A DNA stretch of 64,000 nucleotides from Cyrtodaria siliqua (GCA_037043455.1 JAWPHD010001414.1:222501-286500); one strand, 5' to 3'; positions 12,276 through 24,492 are shown, counted from the stretch's first letter. The notes: generated by a model from the letters alone, not told the origin. Translations and numbers: made by a program.

Positions 12276-12376
12276 ATTTTAACGATATAATAACAAGAGT
12301 ATACTTGAAGTAACATATATGAAGACCGTCTTCATATATGTTACTTAGTATACCCGTGTTATTATATCGTTAAAAT
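12276..12376. repeat. Near-perfect 101-bp palindrome
   Basis: The left arm 12276-12326 starts ATTTTAACGATATAATAACA. The right arm 12328-12376 is its reverse complement except for a few bases and a single one-base indel, with a one-base centre. It would extrude as a long hairpin. It has no coding potential and could be a foldback or MITE element. Confidence 0.85.
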
Positions 12377-12639
12377 AAAGTATATTTATATCACAAAACA
12401 ATACCAAACTAGCGTTATAATTAAATCCCTACGAATAAAGTGTCCTAGTTCAGTTTGTATGCACAAACAATCCAGACGCTAGGCTATATACATTTAGGGT
12501 GTCCTAATGGTTAAAAGGCTGAGGGACTATAATCCTTTAGAACAAGACTCACGCAAACACGCATGGCAGATTTATTTGAATTGACACCCATCCCCTCCAG
12601 TAGTAATACTTCTATATGTGGACGTGTACATGTAGGCAT

Positions 12640-13110
12640 GTAGGTCCTTTGAATAAACATCGCGCGCGTGACTTTTATCTTTACCCATAGAGATTATAAG
12701 ACTCTTTCATGGGTATCCGGTGAAGATAGGGAATTTCAACCCGAGGAATACGTGTTTTTTATTTGAACCGAGGCTCTGCCGAGGTTCCGATTAAAACTCC
12801 CTTTTTATTTGAACCGAGGCTCTGCCGAGGTTATGATTAAAACTTCCTATCTGAACCGATTACCCATGATAGACTCTTTTTCTTGCATATCAGAGACATG
12901 TTTTGTGTTTACGCCGCCAGCTACTAACGTTTTGCTTTTTTTCCTGCGTACCGGATGTTGGTGCGTGTGACTTTTATCTCGACCCTAGGGTGAGATGGAA
13001 ATACCTAGCCCCGGTAAAATGACGGATTTCCTTGTCCGGTATGCAAGAACAGTCTTTCCATCCCCCATGTACAATGTGGATAGCCTTTTCCGGTATGCAA
13101 GAAACTAATA
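12640..13110. repeat. Dispersed repeat with inverted and direct sub-repeats
   Basis: Holds two direct copies of a block with TTTATTTGAACCGAGGCTC (about 12759 and 12805) and inverted copies of a TTGCATACCGGA-type motif (about 12890-12960 versus 13030-13107). A relative lies at 4770-5040. No coding capacity. Confidence 0.55.
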
Positions 13111-13761
13111 GACAGACGGAAGTAAATCACCGTGGTCGATAAGGAGTTCCCAAATATATAATCCCCTCACCTTTTTTGTGATAAAATGCATTTTTGAGTA
13201 TTTAAGGCCCGTTTTCTTTTGTGACTGAAATGACTTTATTGACTTTTTTGTGAGAGCTAAGAACCATTTGCATGGTTGTATGATGATTTTATTTATCAAC
13301 TTGAAAGTTTTGAAAGTGAAAGTAGAACACATGTAAGAGGTGCAGAATGAATGCATTTTGTTCAAGGTGTCAGTAAAGATCAGAATTTTCTTTTCTTATA
13401 TGCCACATGACCCCTACTATTCTCAGCAGTTTTCTAGAGAGGAGGGTCTCATGATTAAGAATATATAAGTGAATTTTAGTTGGAACTTCATTTTGAAAAA
13501 TGGCTAACTAGAAAGCTTGGAAAATATTGTACAGGACTCAACGGTTTTCGTTTTACTTCCGGTACACCTATATTCATGACATGTTATGCTCTCTGATAAG
13601 TTACGAAACACATTTACACGGTTACATTTTAATATACTAGTAGTTTGTTTCTCATGTAAAACTTATTTTCTAAACACACGTAAATCAGGTAGACTAGCCG
13701 ACCGACGCTATAATGTCTGATCAAATTACACTACTCCATTACACACTACTCCATTACGATT
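13111..13761. other. Non-coding, nothing recognised
   Basis: The small open frame at 13105-13365 shows no family-like motif. Nothing else is seen. Confidence 0.4.
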
Positions 13762-14007
13762 AATGTGGCCCAGTTGATAGCGCGGTGACTTGAAATCCGG
13801 AGGACCCGGCGTCAAGCCTCACCGGCGCCACTCAGTATGTCGTTGTGTTCTTGGGTAAAATACTTGCCCATTACCTACACTCCACGCAGAACCAAATGAA
13901 TATAGGCAGGTTCCTCGATGGATTCCTATGTATTCTTTTTGAGGCAGGTCTAAATAACCTATGTTGTGTTAATGGGCCGTTAAACAACTTGCAATTCAAT
14001 GCAATTA
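13762..14007 (+). mobile_element. Diverged, internally shortened copy of the 9.4-kb SINE
   Basis: Shares the tRNA-like head (GGCCCAGTTGATAGCGCGGT), the segment TGTGTTCTTGGGTAAAATAC, and the 3' region GTCTAAATAACCTATG...GGGCCGTTAAACAAC with a CAATTC tail. The central part of the longer copy is missing. Confidence 0.75.
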
Positions 14008-14127
14008 CGAGTTTTGACAAATACGACACAGTTAAAAGTGATCCCTGTACGTCAGCCGCGATAAACAGGCCCGACAGACATTGAAAAAATTGGCTTTGTT
14101 TTCAGTTATGGCAGGTTTTATTTCAAG

Positions 14128-14201
14128 TTATATAATTGAACAGTTTAAAGTCATAATGCGAAACGTGTCAACCATCTTCTGCTGTGCGTCTGGAATTGTC
14201 C
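14128..14201 (-). CDS. Candidate small terminal exon (weak)
   Basis: A strong pyrimidine tract and acceptor (TTTCATTCTTATTTCTTTCAG, minus strand just above 14201) precede a 74-nt frame starting in phase 1. It reads TIPDAQQKMVDTFRIM..., ending in TAA at 14128. The phase would fit splicing from the stalk exon at 21875, giving a form without a lectin domain. The peptide matches no family I recognise, so this is only a candidate. Confidence 0.2.
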
Positions 14202-17200
14202 CTGAAAGAAATAAGAATGAAATACAAGCAAAGTTTTTCGCAAGCGTAAAATAGCTGCTGAGAGGAAATAGCATATATCTGGGTAGAGACTGGACACGAA
14301 GTTTGACATAATAACATATCAAGTCACGGGTGTTAAAACAGTATTGAAAAAAATATAATGTTGACATAAACACGCCACGACCGTTTTTTTCTTACCAGAC
14401 ACATTCTTCCCGAGTTTTACCATCAGTTGTTCCTACCAAACATTTTGAATCAATGTGGGCGACCTCGCTTCTCTCTGTTAAAATACCTTGTCGCTTCTCT
14501 CTGTTCAAATACCTTGATTTGCCTTACATACTGATTACAATTCAACTTTGGACCACGACGTGCTAGAAGTACACATCAGCACAGAACAGATGTTGACATG
14601 TAAGGGATGCGTGTGCGTTAGCGTGTGCATTACAGCAGACGTCTCACTGCTACGATGTGCAATTATAAGATTGCGTTATCAAAGTGAAAAACTCAAAGAA
14701 ATTGTTCATTGCTACCTTAACATTACATGTGCAATTATGAAAACCATATAGGCAGCGAATATACCCATTGACTAATGTATAACACGGAGGTATTTACGAG
14801 AATACCGCATTATAAATGGGTATTATTCAATAAAAAGGTATTATTCCATTAAAATACAGATTTGCACTTATTCCATTCCAATACTTGCGTTTCATTCAGT
14901 TTCATTATGCTCCGTAAAATATACCGGACGTGAAGATCCCGGAAATATTGCCGCATTCTACACTTTAGTAGACTGCTCTACGAAAACGTCATTTGAGGCA
15001 ATAAAACGGCAAGCTTTGAACATTGAAGTTATTATTATTATTGAGCTGAAGTTATTGTCCAGACGCAAAAAAGTGTGACTACCGATAGACGACTGACGAC
15101 GGACAAGGTGAAACCTGTGTGTCCACCAACATAGAAATAATACAATAAATAAAAGATCAAATAGGATTTTTTGTTTTTATTTCATGATTTTAATTGTCCA
15201 ACTCAAATTATAAAAATGATTAAAATATGTATCTATTACATTTTAAAAGTATAATAGTGAATTTGCCTTTCTTAAAAGCAGAGTGGCCACAGAGATCTCA
15301 ATATAAAATTCCCTGATATTTCCCTGATTTTTGGACGATGCCCTCAGGCAACCGTCCTAAGTAGTGGGAATTCTGGCGATGCTCGATGGTAAGATGCGAT
15401 GGTAACATGGCCCTAACAGGACCCCGTAGTAAATCTCTATGTACAGTTGTTCACACCTCAATTACACATGATTGCATAATGACTTATTTCCCTGATAATA
15501 TGACTTATGGAAGTTATATTGTGATATAATATTTACTTGCCGTTTTCATATATATATACATGTATAATTACTGCACTGGTACCATGTTATACATTGTAGC
15601 TACCATGTTATACTTTGTATTTGTAACCTAACGGGCTTTATACCTATTGGAAATTTGAAATAAAAGTATCTATCTATAAACTTGGATGAATTCATCCCGG
15701 ATATTCATCCCAGGTATAAGCCACACGTTTCTTTTCGCTTGCGGGATTTCCTTTTATATAATACTAATATAATACTAATGTGATTAAAAAGCTTAATTAA
15801 GACATAACTATAACAATAGGTTCCGTTTCGCTCGCGGGATTTCCTGTGTGCTTCCGACTAAACTACACCTCTTTCATCTTAATTTTCATAATTGGACTTA
15901 ATAAAGAATATCGATATAGTAATATCATGTTTAATTAATGAGCAAATAATAATAATGTCCCTAACCAACTTAATTAGGCCCAAAATATACTAAACACATT
16001 ACTTTTCGCTCGCGGGAATTCCTTTTCGCTTCTTTTCGCTTAAACATTCCTTTTCGCCGTTTATAGCAACCGGGAAAACTGCCCATTTTTATTCGATTTT
16101 GTGGTTGTATGTATAAGAAGCGTATTAATAAGTTTTACTGGATTACTAATGAACATTTTCGAAATTTCGACTCTATGCTTACACTTTGTGAGCAATGAAA
16201 ACAGTCAATCAATGAAAACAGCTGTACCCTTGACCTGTTTAGTAAACAAACAAGAACTTTCTTAATTAATATGTGACACTTTAACATTGGTGTCTATGGG
16301 GAAAATAATTAGTGGTATAATACCGTATAAAAGTACATTCCGAAATATAATGAAAACAGCCGGTGCGTAGTACGAAGAATACCGAAAGTAGCAATTAATA
16401 GTGAGTAACGACTCTAATATTATAGAGATTATCTTTATAGTATCAGTTTATGAAGGATGTATATAACGACAAACGATAATGTTTATTAATTTATTTATAT
16501 GATATATTGGGTCGATCATAATTTTTTTTTGTTGGTTTGCTGTTTCCATACCTACCCACAACCTTTTATAGCAATTTTTTAACATAATTGTTTTAATACT
16601 ATTTTTAGTATATTTTTCTTTAATTTCTTAAGGTTTTTACTGTCTTTGGCAAAAACAAAATCACCTACATACCTACCCACCCACTTATAAAATCCTGGGT
16701 CGGGAAACAGCAAACAAATATATTTTTAAGGATGGCCTTAGAACAATTAGCATGCATACATGTAATAGATATATCCGATATAATTGGATTATAAACAGAA
16801 TCCGTGCGTACGTACATTTGAAGAGTAAGTAATTCGATTACCATGATATTAAATTGAACTTTTATCACATTACATCATGGCCGTTCATAAAGTAGAAGAG
16901 ATTATATAACTATGTACCACAGACATCTCTTTATCAAACCATACACTTATTTTCATCAATTCAATTCATATAATATTTTATTTGGTATAACATTTACATG
17001 TTTATTGCCTAAACAAGACGGAATACATTACACAATATTTCAGAGAAGAGTACAAACATACTTCATGAATGAATACATATATTACAGTGGAATAGTTATA
17101 ATTATTACGTTCTATCAATGGCATTTCCCCCATTTTATTACCATTATCAATATTGTGTTTAAAAAGTATTTATATTTAAGGAATTTAGAACAATACATAG

Positions 17201-18088
17201 TAACTCTGACTACCGTTACATCAGACTACACTTATTTATTTATTTATACTTATCCTAATTCAATGAACTTTGTTTTGTTTTAGCCATATCGACACCGAAA
17301 ACGTCTTTGCAGAAATGCTAGTTTTCAGACATTCAAGGGGCGATAACTCTGTCATGCATGATTGAATCTGATTTGGTTTCGAAAGGAATCGAGATCTCAT
17401 GTATACGTATACCAACTTTCTTTGACATTTTCATTTTACAATTATTCCCTTTTGACACTTGTAACATTTAAACATTTCTATATAACTTCACTTTTTATCC
17501 CCAGCCGATTAGGTGGAGGGATATATAATTGACGTTGTCCGTCTGTCCTTCCCCATAACTCTGGTTAATGCCTCATCCGATTGCAATAATATTTTGCACA
17601 AATGTTCATCACCTTAGTACGCAAACCCGTTTTTTTTCGGAATCAATACTTTCTGAGTGGCACCGTCCATCAGCACTTTCAGTGCTTTGATTATATAACC
17701 CAGCAATGGGTTTCCCTGTGTATATGGCCAATCTTCATCAAATACCACACATATGGGCATATATGTATAGATTTATTCTGCATTTACATTTGTTTCTCTA
17801 TTTCATATAAAACCATTTAAGCATTTAAGATTAAATTATTTTCATAGAGAATTGTTATTTCTTTCTGCCTGAAGAGTGTCAGTTACATGTTCAACAGTTT
17901 TGTTTTGTGTTTAAGGTGGTGCAGAATTAAATTGCCACGACTTTTCCCTGATTTCTGCATTTTTTTTTAATTCTTTAATTCGCTGATTTGTTCATGCAGC
18001 GATTTTGTGTGTGGCCATTTTCCCTTTTTTCCAGAGTCCGTGGCCACCCTGTTAAAGGGACACATGGCAATCTTGATACGTATAAAAC
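14202..18088. other. Long non-coding stretch, probably intronic or intergenic
   Basis: No recognisable gene. Three copies of a TTTCGCT(C/T)GCGGGA(A/T)TTCC motif lie near 15730, 15827 and 16002. A block near 17500-17620 (GTCCGTCTGTCCTTCCCC) resembles a common animal dispersed repeat. The 123-codon frame at 16912-17283 is AT-rich and unlike any known protein. Confidence 0.45.
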
Positions 18089-20026
18089 TCCTGGGTCGTT
18101 GTCATGGAATTTTATTCATAAAGTGCTAACATTTTTTGGATTTGGTCATTCAATACGTAAATGGGTCCATGTTCTATATAACAATGCAACGTTAGCTGTT
18201 ACACAAGGAGGGAATATTTCATCTTTTTTTAATATAGGAAGAGGTTGTCGACAAGGAGATCCTCTTTAACCGTATATATTTATATTATGTTCAGAAATCT
18301 TAGCTATCAAAATAAGAAATAATAGAAACATAAAAGGAATAAAAGTTAATGATATAGAATTCAAAATATCCCAATATGCTGATGATACCTCTGCAATTTT
18401 AGATGGATCAGAAACTTCCCTTACAGAGACATTAAAAGAATTAACATGGTTTGCAAAGATATCTGGCCTTCGCGTTAACTTTGATAAAACACAGGTTGTT
18501 TGGATAGGGAAAAAAAAATACAGTAGTGATACAATAAAAACCAAATGGAAACTACATTGGGGAAATAGCGAATTTAAAGTTTTAGGCATAAAATGTAATG
18601 TAGACCTAAGTAAAATAAATAATATTAACTATAAAGAAAAGATAAATAGCATAAACAAATTAATAAAACTGTGGAAAAGGAGATATCTAACACCCCTTGG
18701 AAAAATAACAGTTATAAAAACATTATTATTACCTATATTAAATCACCTGTTCATTTCATTGCCTAATCCAGATAATAATATCATAAATGAAGTTAATAGA
18801 ATTTTCTATGATTTTATATGGGAAGGAACAGCAAAAATAAAACAAACTGTTATCGTTAAACAGTATTTTGAAGGAGGTCTGAAAATGATCAATACTAAAG
18901 CTTTTATTAAATCATTGAAAGCTACATGGATTCGAAGATTACTTTGTAATGATGGAAACTGGACTAAAATAAGAGATAAAGACATAAGCTTAGAAAACTT
19001 AATAAACTACGGAAGTTCTTTTACCGAACACATTATTACAAAAATAAGCAACACCTTTTGGATTGATGTCTTGTCATCTCATAACTCGTTATTGGAGTTA
19101 AATAAAATTAAATCTATAGAAGAACTTCTTCAAATACCTATATTTCATAACAAAGATATAAAAATAGGAGGATTACCAATTAACAAAAAAATGTGGAATG
19201 ATAAGGGGGTGTACTTTATAAATGACATTGTTTCTAACGAAGGTGAACTCTTAACAGAAACAGAATTTAAAAATAAATATAACATTAAAACGAACTTTGT
19301 AGAATTCAATGGAATAATCAAAGCCATAAAATCTTTTGCAATAAAAAATAAAATAAATATAGGAAGTAAAAAACTACAGAACCCTTTACTTCCAACATAT
19401 ATTCATATTTACCTTAAGGCAAAAAAAGGCTGTAAGGACTTTTATAACATACTTAATAATAATCACGAAAAACCAACTGCAATTGCTAAATGGGAACAAG
19501 TTTATAATATCTCAGAAGAAACTTGGAAAGATATATTCATGTCACCTTTCAAATATAATTATAGTTCCAATCTTCATGGTTTCAAACTAGAATTAATCAT
19601 AGAATATTACCAACAAAAGAATACTTATATAATATAAAAGCCATCCCTAGTCCAATATGCTCAACCTGCGATCAGGAGGAAACAATAACTCATTTACTTT
19701 GGACGTGCCCAATAACTAAATCTTTTTTACAAAAGGTACAGTCATGGCTTCGAAGGCATGACATAAACATATCTTTTATAGAAGAACTATTTATATTTAA
19801 TATTGGTGAAAAGCTTACACCAGAGGAGCTATTTATTATTTTAGAGATTAAATATTATATATTTTCAGCAAAAAAGCTAAATTCTCCTTTATCAGTTATT
19901 GCTCTTAGTAACAGACTGAAGTGTGCTTTTAAAGCTATTAAATATATTGCTACTAAAAATAATAAATTGTCGTCTTTTGAAAGAAGATGGCATAAATATA
20001 ATAATATACTCGGTATCAAAACTTGA
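18089..20026 (+). pseudogene. Second L1/Tx1-like LINE ORF2, 5'-truncated
   Basis: Begins inside the reverse transcriptase at the residues SLSWNFIHKVL, equivalent to DSLSWSFIQHVL of the copy at 2.1 kb. It continues RGCRQGDPL (TAA at 18267-18269 in place of a Ser codon), PYIFILCSEILAIKIR, the intact catalytic QYADDTSAIL (about 18374), KTQVVWIGKKKYSS and PLGKITVIKTLLLP. The frame shifts near 19575; the new frame gives INHRILPTKEYLYNIK and the zinc motif CSTCDQEETITHLLWTC (about 19660-19710), and ends at TGA 20024-20026. It belongs to the same lineage as the 1.2-4.0 kb copy but keeps the YADD that copy has lost. It is truncated and cannot move by itself. Confidence 0.87.
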
Positions 20027-20491
20027 ATTTGTGAGTCGCTCTAACAAGTTCTAATTCATACATTACTCCTTTTCCAAACAACCTGTGTATGTATCTCTGA
20101 ACAACCTTCTGAACAATCCAAATCCATGACTTGGTACAGCTCTCTATCACATATTAAAAAATGCTGAATATTGACCAATCTAGGCCCTGCCAGTTGACTG
20201 GATTTTAATTATAAACAATAGAATAGTATGTATCGAAAATAATTAACAATTGAGAATGCACACAGTCAAGTCCAAAACACTTTTTCAGTCGAATGCTTTT
20301 ATTAGCCAAAAATATATCAAATGTACCTGTAGAATGAAAGTGATGAGTGAAAGTGATATTGTATATGTTAATTATTTATTGTTTATTTGATTATTATTGT
20401 TTATATACTTCTGCTGTAAAATGAGAATTACTTTCTGAATAAATGGTTCATAATTGCTGAAACTGAAAAGAAAAAAAAAAAAAAAAAAAAA
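20027..20491 (+). mobile_element. LINE 3' UTR with AATAAA and poly(A) tail
   Basis: Non-coding sequence downstream of the LINE stop codon, with an AATAAA-type signal near 20438 and a run of about 21 A residues at 20471-20491. The poly(A) end supports the L1/Tx1 assignment and marks the 3' end of the insertion. Confidence 0.75.
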
Positions 20492-20981
20492 TATTTAGCG
20501 ATAATGAATATTCTTGCACTGAGAAATCCCGATCTTTCACGCATAGAAATGTAATAAATGTATCGCTTCTAGCTTTTATACCATATTTTCAGAAACGTTA
20601 TCTTTCATTCTAAACTTATAAGTAAAACATTTTAAACAATCACCATTATACATAGCACAAAATGGAAAATCTCCATTCTGCGTTATATGTCTGGTAGGTA
20701 AGTCTTATTTATTGACTAAGACTTTGAATGGAATGGTTGACTGAATGGTGTTTAATAGTGATGGGCAATCGGTTGACATTTACAATCGATCATCGGTTAC
20801 AATCGGTTGGATGAAACCGATCAATCATCGGTTATAATCAGTTAGTCAATATGAACTATTACATGTACTGGTTAATCTGAGTTTGAGGCCTTGAATTTAG
20901 AATAATCTCTGACTAACATGTACACTTTCCTGTCTTGTTTCTTATGCCATTGTCATTTTATCAGTAATAAATTTCTAATTG

Positions 20982-21016
<35 letters not shown>

Positions 21017-21424
21017 TGGGTCTCCCATTAGTTTTCCAACAACTTTTGCATATCAGTAATAATATGTGTTTGATTAGTTCAAAGTAAAATGTTTTAGCAT
21101 ATATTAGTAATTGTTGATTAAATGCATTTTGCATTATTTTGTTAAACCAAGGATTTGTCCATAAAATATGGACAAATCCTTGGTTAAACCTGTGGTATCA
21201 ATGTATCTCTTACCTCACTAATAGAAGCTTGCACTCTATATATAGCCTCCAATGACACACAGTACTACATGTACCGATAGATCAAATTCTTACATCAGCC
21301 AAAAATAAAAATGATTAAAATAAGAAGTGCAACTGTTTTACTGTAAAGTTGCGCGCTCCACTTTCGAGGCCTTGTCTATTTATTGGGCAACTACGTTGAA
21401 AAAGGGGCATATCAGGTGCAGCAC
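20492..21424. other. Non-coding, with A-tailed retroposon-like segment
   Basis: A segment with repeated ATCGGTT motifs (about 20755-20850) ends in a 30-base A tract at 20984-21013, suggesting an old A-tailed insertion. The hairpin at 21145-21185 is listed separately. No gene is seen. Confidence 0.45.
21145..21185. repeat. Perfect 19-bp hairpin
   Basis: AACCAAGGATTTGTCCATA is followed by a three-base loop and its exact reverse complement. It is too long to be expected by chance; a role is unknown. Confidence 0.85.
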
Positions 21425-21730
21425 TTCTCACGCCCCTAGGACAGGCTTAAGCGGTATTCTACATTAAAGCCTCAAAGATGAAATGATTCCAAAGTACCAG
21501 TTAATAATAACACTTCTGATTTGTAGTCAGGTCGAACTTTTACAGTCAACACACATCACTAAACAAAAGCTGGAGTGACTGTCAATAACTACTGAAAAGG
21601 GAATCCCTTTGAAGCAACAAACATAAACAAGAAAGAAAAGCAGCAGACTCGGGTTTTATTGAGTTTGTTCATGAGAGGTAATATATAGAGCAACACCTCT
21701 CACGCCACTAGCACCGGCTTACTACAGAAC
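21425..21730. repeat. Lectin-locus dispersed repeat (family R3), copy 1
   Basis: Shares CTCACGCCCCTAG..., CTTAAGCGGTATT, GGAAGCAACAAACA-like and GACTCGG(G)TTTTATTGAGT blocks with copies at 29405-29890, 45248-45330 and 56455-56690. The unit is about 280 bp and partly tandem here. Confidence 0.65.
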
Positions 21731-21874
21731 AACGACAAAAATATAAAATAGTTCAATTGCCTACATATGTTTAGTATTAGATATATACATGTGTGTGAAA
21801 AACATATCATTTACTAATTTCGGTAGAAATATGGGTATTTTAGATTAAACATGAACATTATATTGATTTATTAC

Positions 21875-22147
21875 CGTGGCCTAATGCATGTGTTACAGGT
21901 ACTCTAGTCGTGGCTGTTGATGTGGCCATTTTTACTGTGCTTGTTGATTGGGTTATTGGCAGAGGTGTTGTAGATGTAGTTGATGATACTGGTGTCGTAT
22001 TGGTAATGGTAGGTATGTGGGTGGTAGAAGGTGGTGTTGGTATTTGTGTAGTCGTAGTTGTTGTAATTATCTCTTCCGTTGTAGATTCTGAAATCTTTGA
22101 CGATATCGACTTAGGAGTAGTTGTTAATCTGGGAGTCATTTTTGTCG
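21875..22147 (-). CDS. Thr/Ser/Pro-rich mucin-like stalk exon (upstream paralogue)
   Basis: A 273-nt exon, phase 1 at both ends, with acceptor TTTCAG (minus strand above 22147) and donor GTAATAAATC (below 21875). It encodes a low-complexity stalk such as TTTPKSISSK, EEIITTTTTTQIPTPPST and STTSTTPLPIT, ending VPVTHALGH. Such stretches in extracellular proteins are usually heavily O-glycosylated spacers. It is the paralogue of 56836-57105: protein, splice sites and flanking introns all match. In the intact gene this exon joins directly to a C-type lectin domain. Here the lectin half-exon that should follow was not found, so the gene copy may be broken even though the exon is open. Confidence 0.75.
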
Positions 22148-22351
22148 CTGAAATATGTAGTGTAATTGTTAGTTTTCCTTACTGAATCTACATATAAACA
22201 TATAAGTGAATTATATACAAATTATATACAACTTATATGCAACTTATAAGTAACATATGTGTCCCATATAGTTCGCATATTCGTTACTTATTAAGTATTA
22301 TAATGCACCCGCACTATATAGCCTAGTTTAAAATATCTCGTTATATTGAAC

Positions 22352-22458
22352 GATATATCACTGTAACGTTTGCAACGTTAGGAGAATAAGCAAGTCAATG
22401 CGAAATATATCACTGTAACGTTTGCAACGTTAGGAGAGTAAGCAAAACAATGCGAAAG
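22352..22458. repeat. Two tandem copies of a ~54-bp unit
   Basis: The block ATATCACTGTAACGTTTGC continuing to AATGCGAA occurs twice in a row with few differences. Confidence 0.8.
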
Positions 22459-22569
22459 AGTTCAGATGTGTGCGTTATTTTCACATTTTAGGGGTATTAG
22501 AATTGAAATAGAACATCGTTTTCGGTGAATTATCTTGTAATATATCACGGTTTGTCGTTCAATTGTAAA

Positions 22570-22692
22570 CAATGGTACAAAACATTTATAGCATAGTTTT
22601 TCGAGTATATGCGATTTATACTGCTTCTCGAGGGCCATAGGCAATATTAATCGCATACGAGAAAAATATGCTATCAATGTTTTGTACCATAG
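22570..22692. repeat. Long inverted repeat (foldback element), copy 1
   Basis: Arms 22570-22616 and 22649-22692 are near-complementary (left begins CAATGGTACAAAACATTTAT). Sequence from about 22605 to 23060 has a relative at 49213-49650, including TTATAGCACGG blocks and ATGAAAATTATATCAT. Confidence 0.75.
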
Positions 22693-23280
22693 CCATTTAT
22701 CCAAGTACGCGCGTGCAAGAAGTTTTTCAGTAAAAATAACAGCTCGATCCAATCAAGAAATAGCATTAGCATGCGGCATAAGCATGACCCATATTTTGAT
22801 TATTGAAGCCAATCGCCTTTGAATATTATTGGGCAAATGCAATGTCAAGGAGTTCTGTTTGGTAATTGTTTAGTCGTTTTGATTGACAGGTTGTGTGTAA
22901 ACATTACAAATGCGCGCACGTGAAATTGAGTAGACCACGGTATAACTGCCGAATCTGTCATTTATAGCACGGCTGATATTTACCGGCATTTATAGCACGG
23001 TTTAGGCTCAGACTTTAAGGTTTATGAAAATTATATCATTAGTAAGAACAAAGGAAAACCATAAGAGCTAGAGTACAAGTATAGGATAGAGCATGAGTTT
23101 TGCACGTGTACGGGGAGATAATGCACTCATGCTCTATTGTATTTATACCACAATAACTAACATATGCTGTGTATATCCTCGGGTATTACACAATACATAG
23201 TGTGTATTTAGGCTATTGTGGTATAATTAGGTGTTAAACTTTTCATATCTTTGATATAAGTAGCCTAGAGTTATGTACAC

Positions 23281-23990
23281 ATTATTAAGTATCACTAATT
23301 ACATTTCGCTCGGTTTGAGATGGAACAAATTAAGATGTTGGTAAAATTGAAATACCACAGAGAATATTATGAAATGGAAAATGTCATTTATATCGGTTTA
23401 TATAAATGAAAATCTACTAAAGTGGTGAAAAGAAAAGTAATTTCAATTAACAACCGACACATATAATACTTCTAAGAGAATCAATTGCTAAAACCAAGAT
23501 TAATCAGAAAATGTGCATCAAAGCTTAATGGAATTGTTTAAAAAAACGATAGGTAAATAACGTGTATAACGGAAAGCGACTTAGTTTGACAGTATTTCGT
23601 TTTTTTACATTTGTGAGATATGTTTATAAAATATAAAACTGAAAAACTAAATGAAAATAAAGAAGTCCACCGTATATGGATGGTATATATCTTTTACTTT
23701 AAAGTGTGGACAAATGTATTTATTTTTCCTTTGTTTAAAGCCAGACTATGTTTATTTTAGCCATCACGGAGCTCATCCAAACATTACGTCACGTGTTAGT
23801 AATTGTATATTAATATTACTGCCAACTTCTACATTGCTTGTTAGTTTATATTCGTATGTGTCATCATGTGTCATACACATTATGACACGTCGCAACTCTG
23901 TCATATGCTGTGTTATATACTTTTTCTTTGTGAGAAATGATTGTATAATTTGTAGTTACAAGCTCCATGGAAGAACACTGCGATGACTGC
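23281..23990. repeat. Segmental duplicate of 63024-64000
   Basis: Blocks such as TACATTTCGCTC...GTTTGAG, AATACCACAGAGAATATTAT, TAAATAACGTGTATAACGGA, ACGTCACGTGTTAGT and ACTTCTACATTGCTTG occur in the same order and orientation at 63024-64000. The position relative to the stalk exons (21.9 and 56.8 kb) fits duplication of the lectin locus. Confidence 0.8.
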
Positions 23991-24340
23991 ATATGTTGTC
24001 GTTACCAGGATTCACGTCACTGCACTGTGTGTTTTATATGCTTTCTTTGCAAGAGATGATTGTACAAGTTGTCGTTACAAGCGTCTAAGTCACAAAATTG
24101 TCATAACTGCATATTTTGTCGTTACAAGGATCCACGCCAAAACACTGTCCGTTGTGTTATGAACTTACTTTGCGAGAGATGATTGTATAATTTGTCGTTA
24201 CAAGCGTCCGCGTCACAACACTGTCATGACCGCATATTTTCTCAATATAAGGATCCACGTATATTGTTATAAACTTACTTTGTGAGAGATGATTGCATAA
24301 TTTGTCGTTGCAAGCGTCCACGTCACAACACTGACTACAG
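23931..24340. repeat. Tandem repeat, about four units of ~115-125 bp
   Basis: GAGA(G/A)ATGATTG(T/C)ATAATTTG-type sequence followed by TCGTTACAAG and a CGTCACAACACTG-type block recurs at about 23931, 24050, 24175 and 24288. Units are diverged. No coding role is seen. Confidence 0.7.
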
Positions 24341-24420
24341 CTGGTTTGGGTTGATCTCTTTTCAATTGTTCGACCAACAACGGATAGCAGAGTTTGGTCG
24401 GTGGATCCCTGGCATTCCTA

Positions 24421-24492
24421 GAATAGTAAACTATGATTATGACCGAATAGTAAACTATGATTATGACGGCATAGTAAACTATGATTATGGTC
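24421..24492. repeat. Three tandem 24-bp units
   Basis: AATAGTAAACTATGATTATG recurs three times in a row, giving a patterned small reading frame that is an artefact of the repeat. Confidence 0.85.

Noticed and set aside
12757..12850. Hairpin of CCGAGGCTCTGCCGAGG
   Set aside because: The halves are direct, not inverted, repeats, so no stem forms.
13845..14084. 79-codon plus-strand frame
   Set aside because: Runs through the SINE copy at 13762-14007.
16912..17283. 123-codon plus-strand frame rich in Tyr, Ile and Phe
   Set aside because: Composition is that of translated AT-rich DNA; no motif, splice context or paralogue.
21910..22185. Plus-strand Val-rich open frame
   Set aside because: Antisense of the Thr-rich stalk exon, whose splice sites and paralogue support the minus strand.
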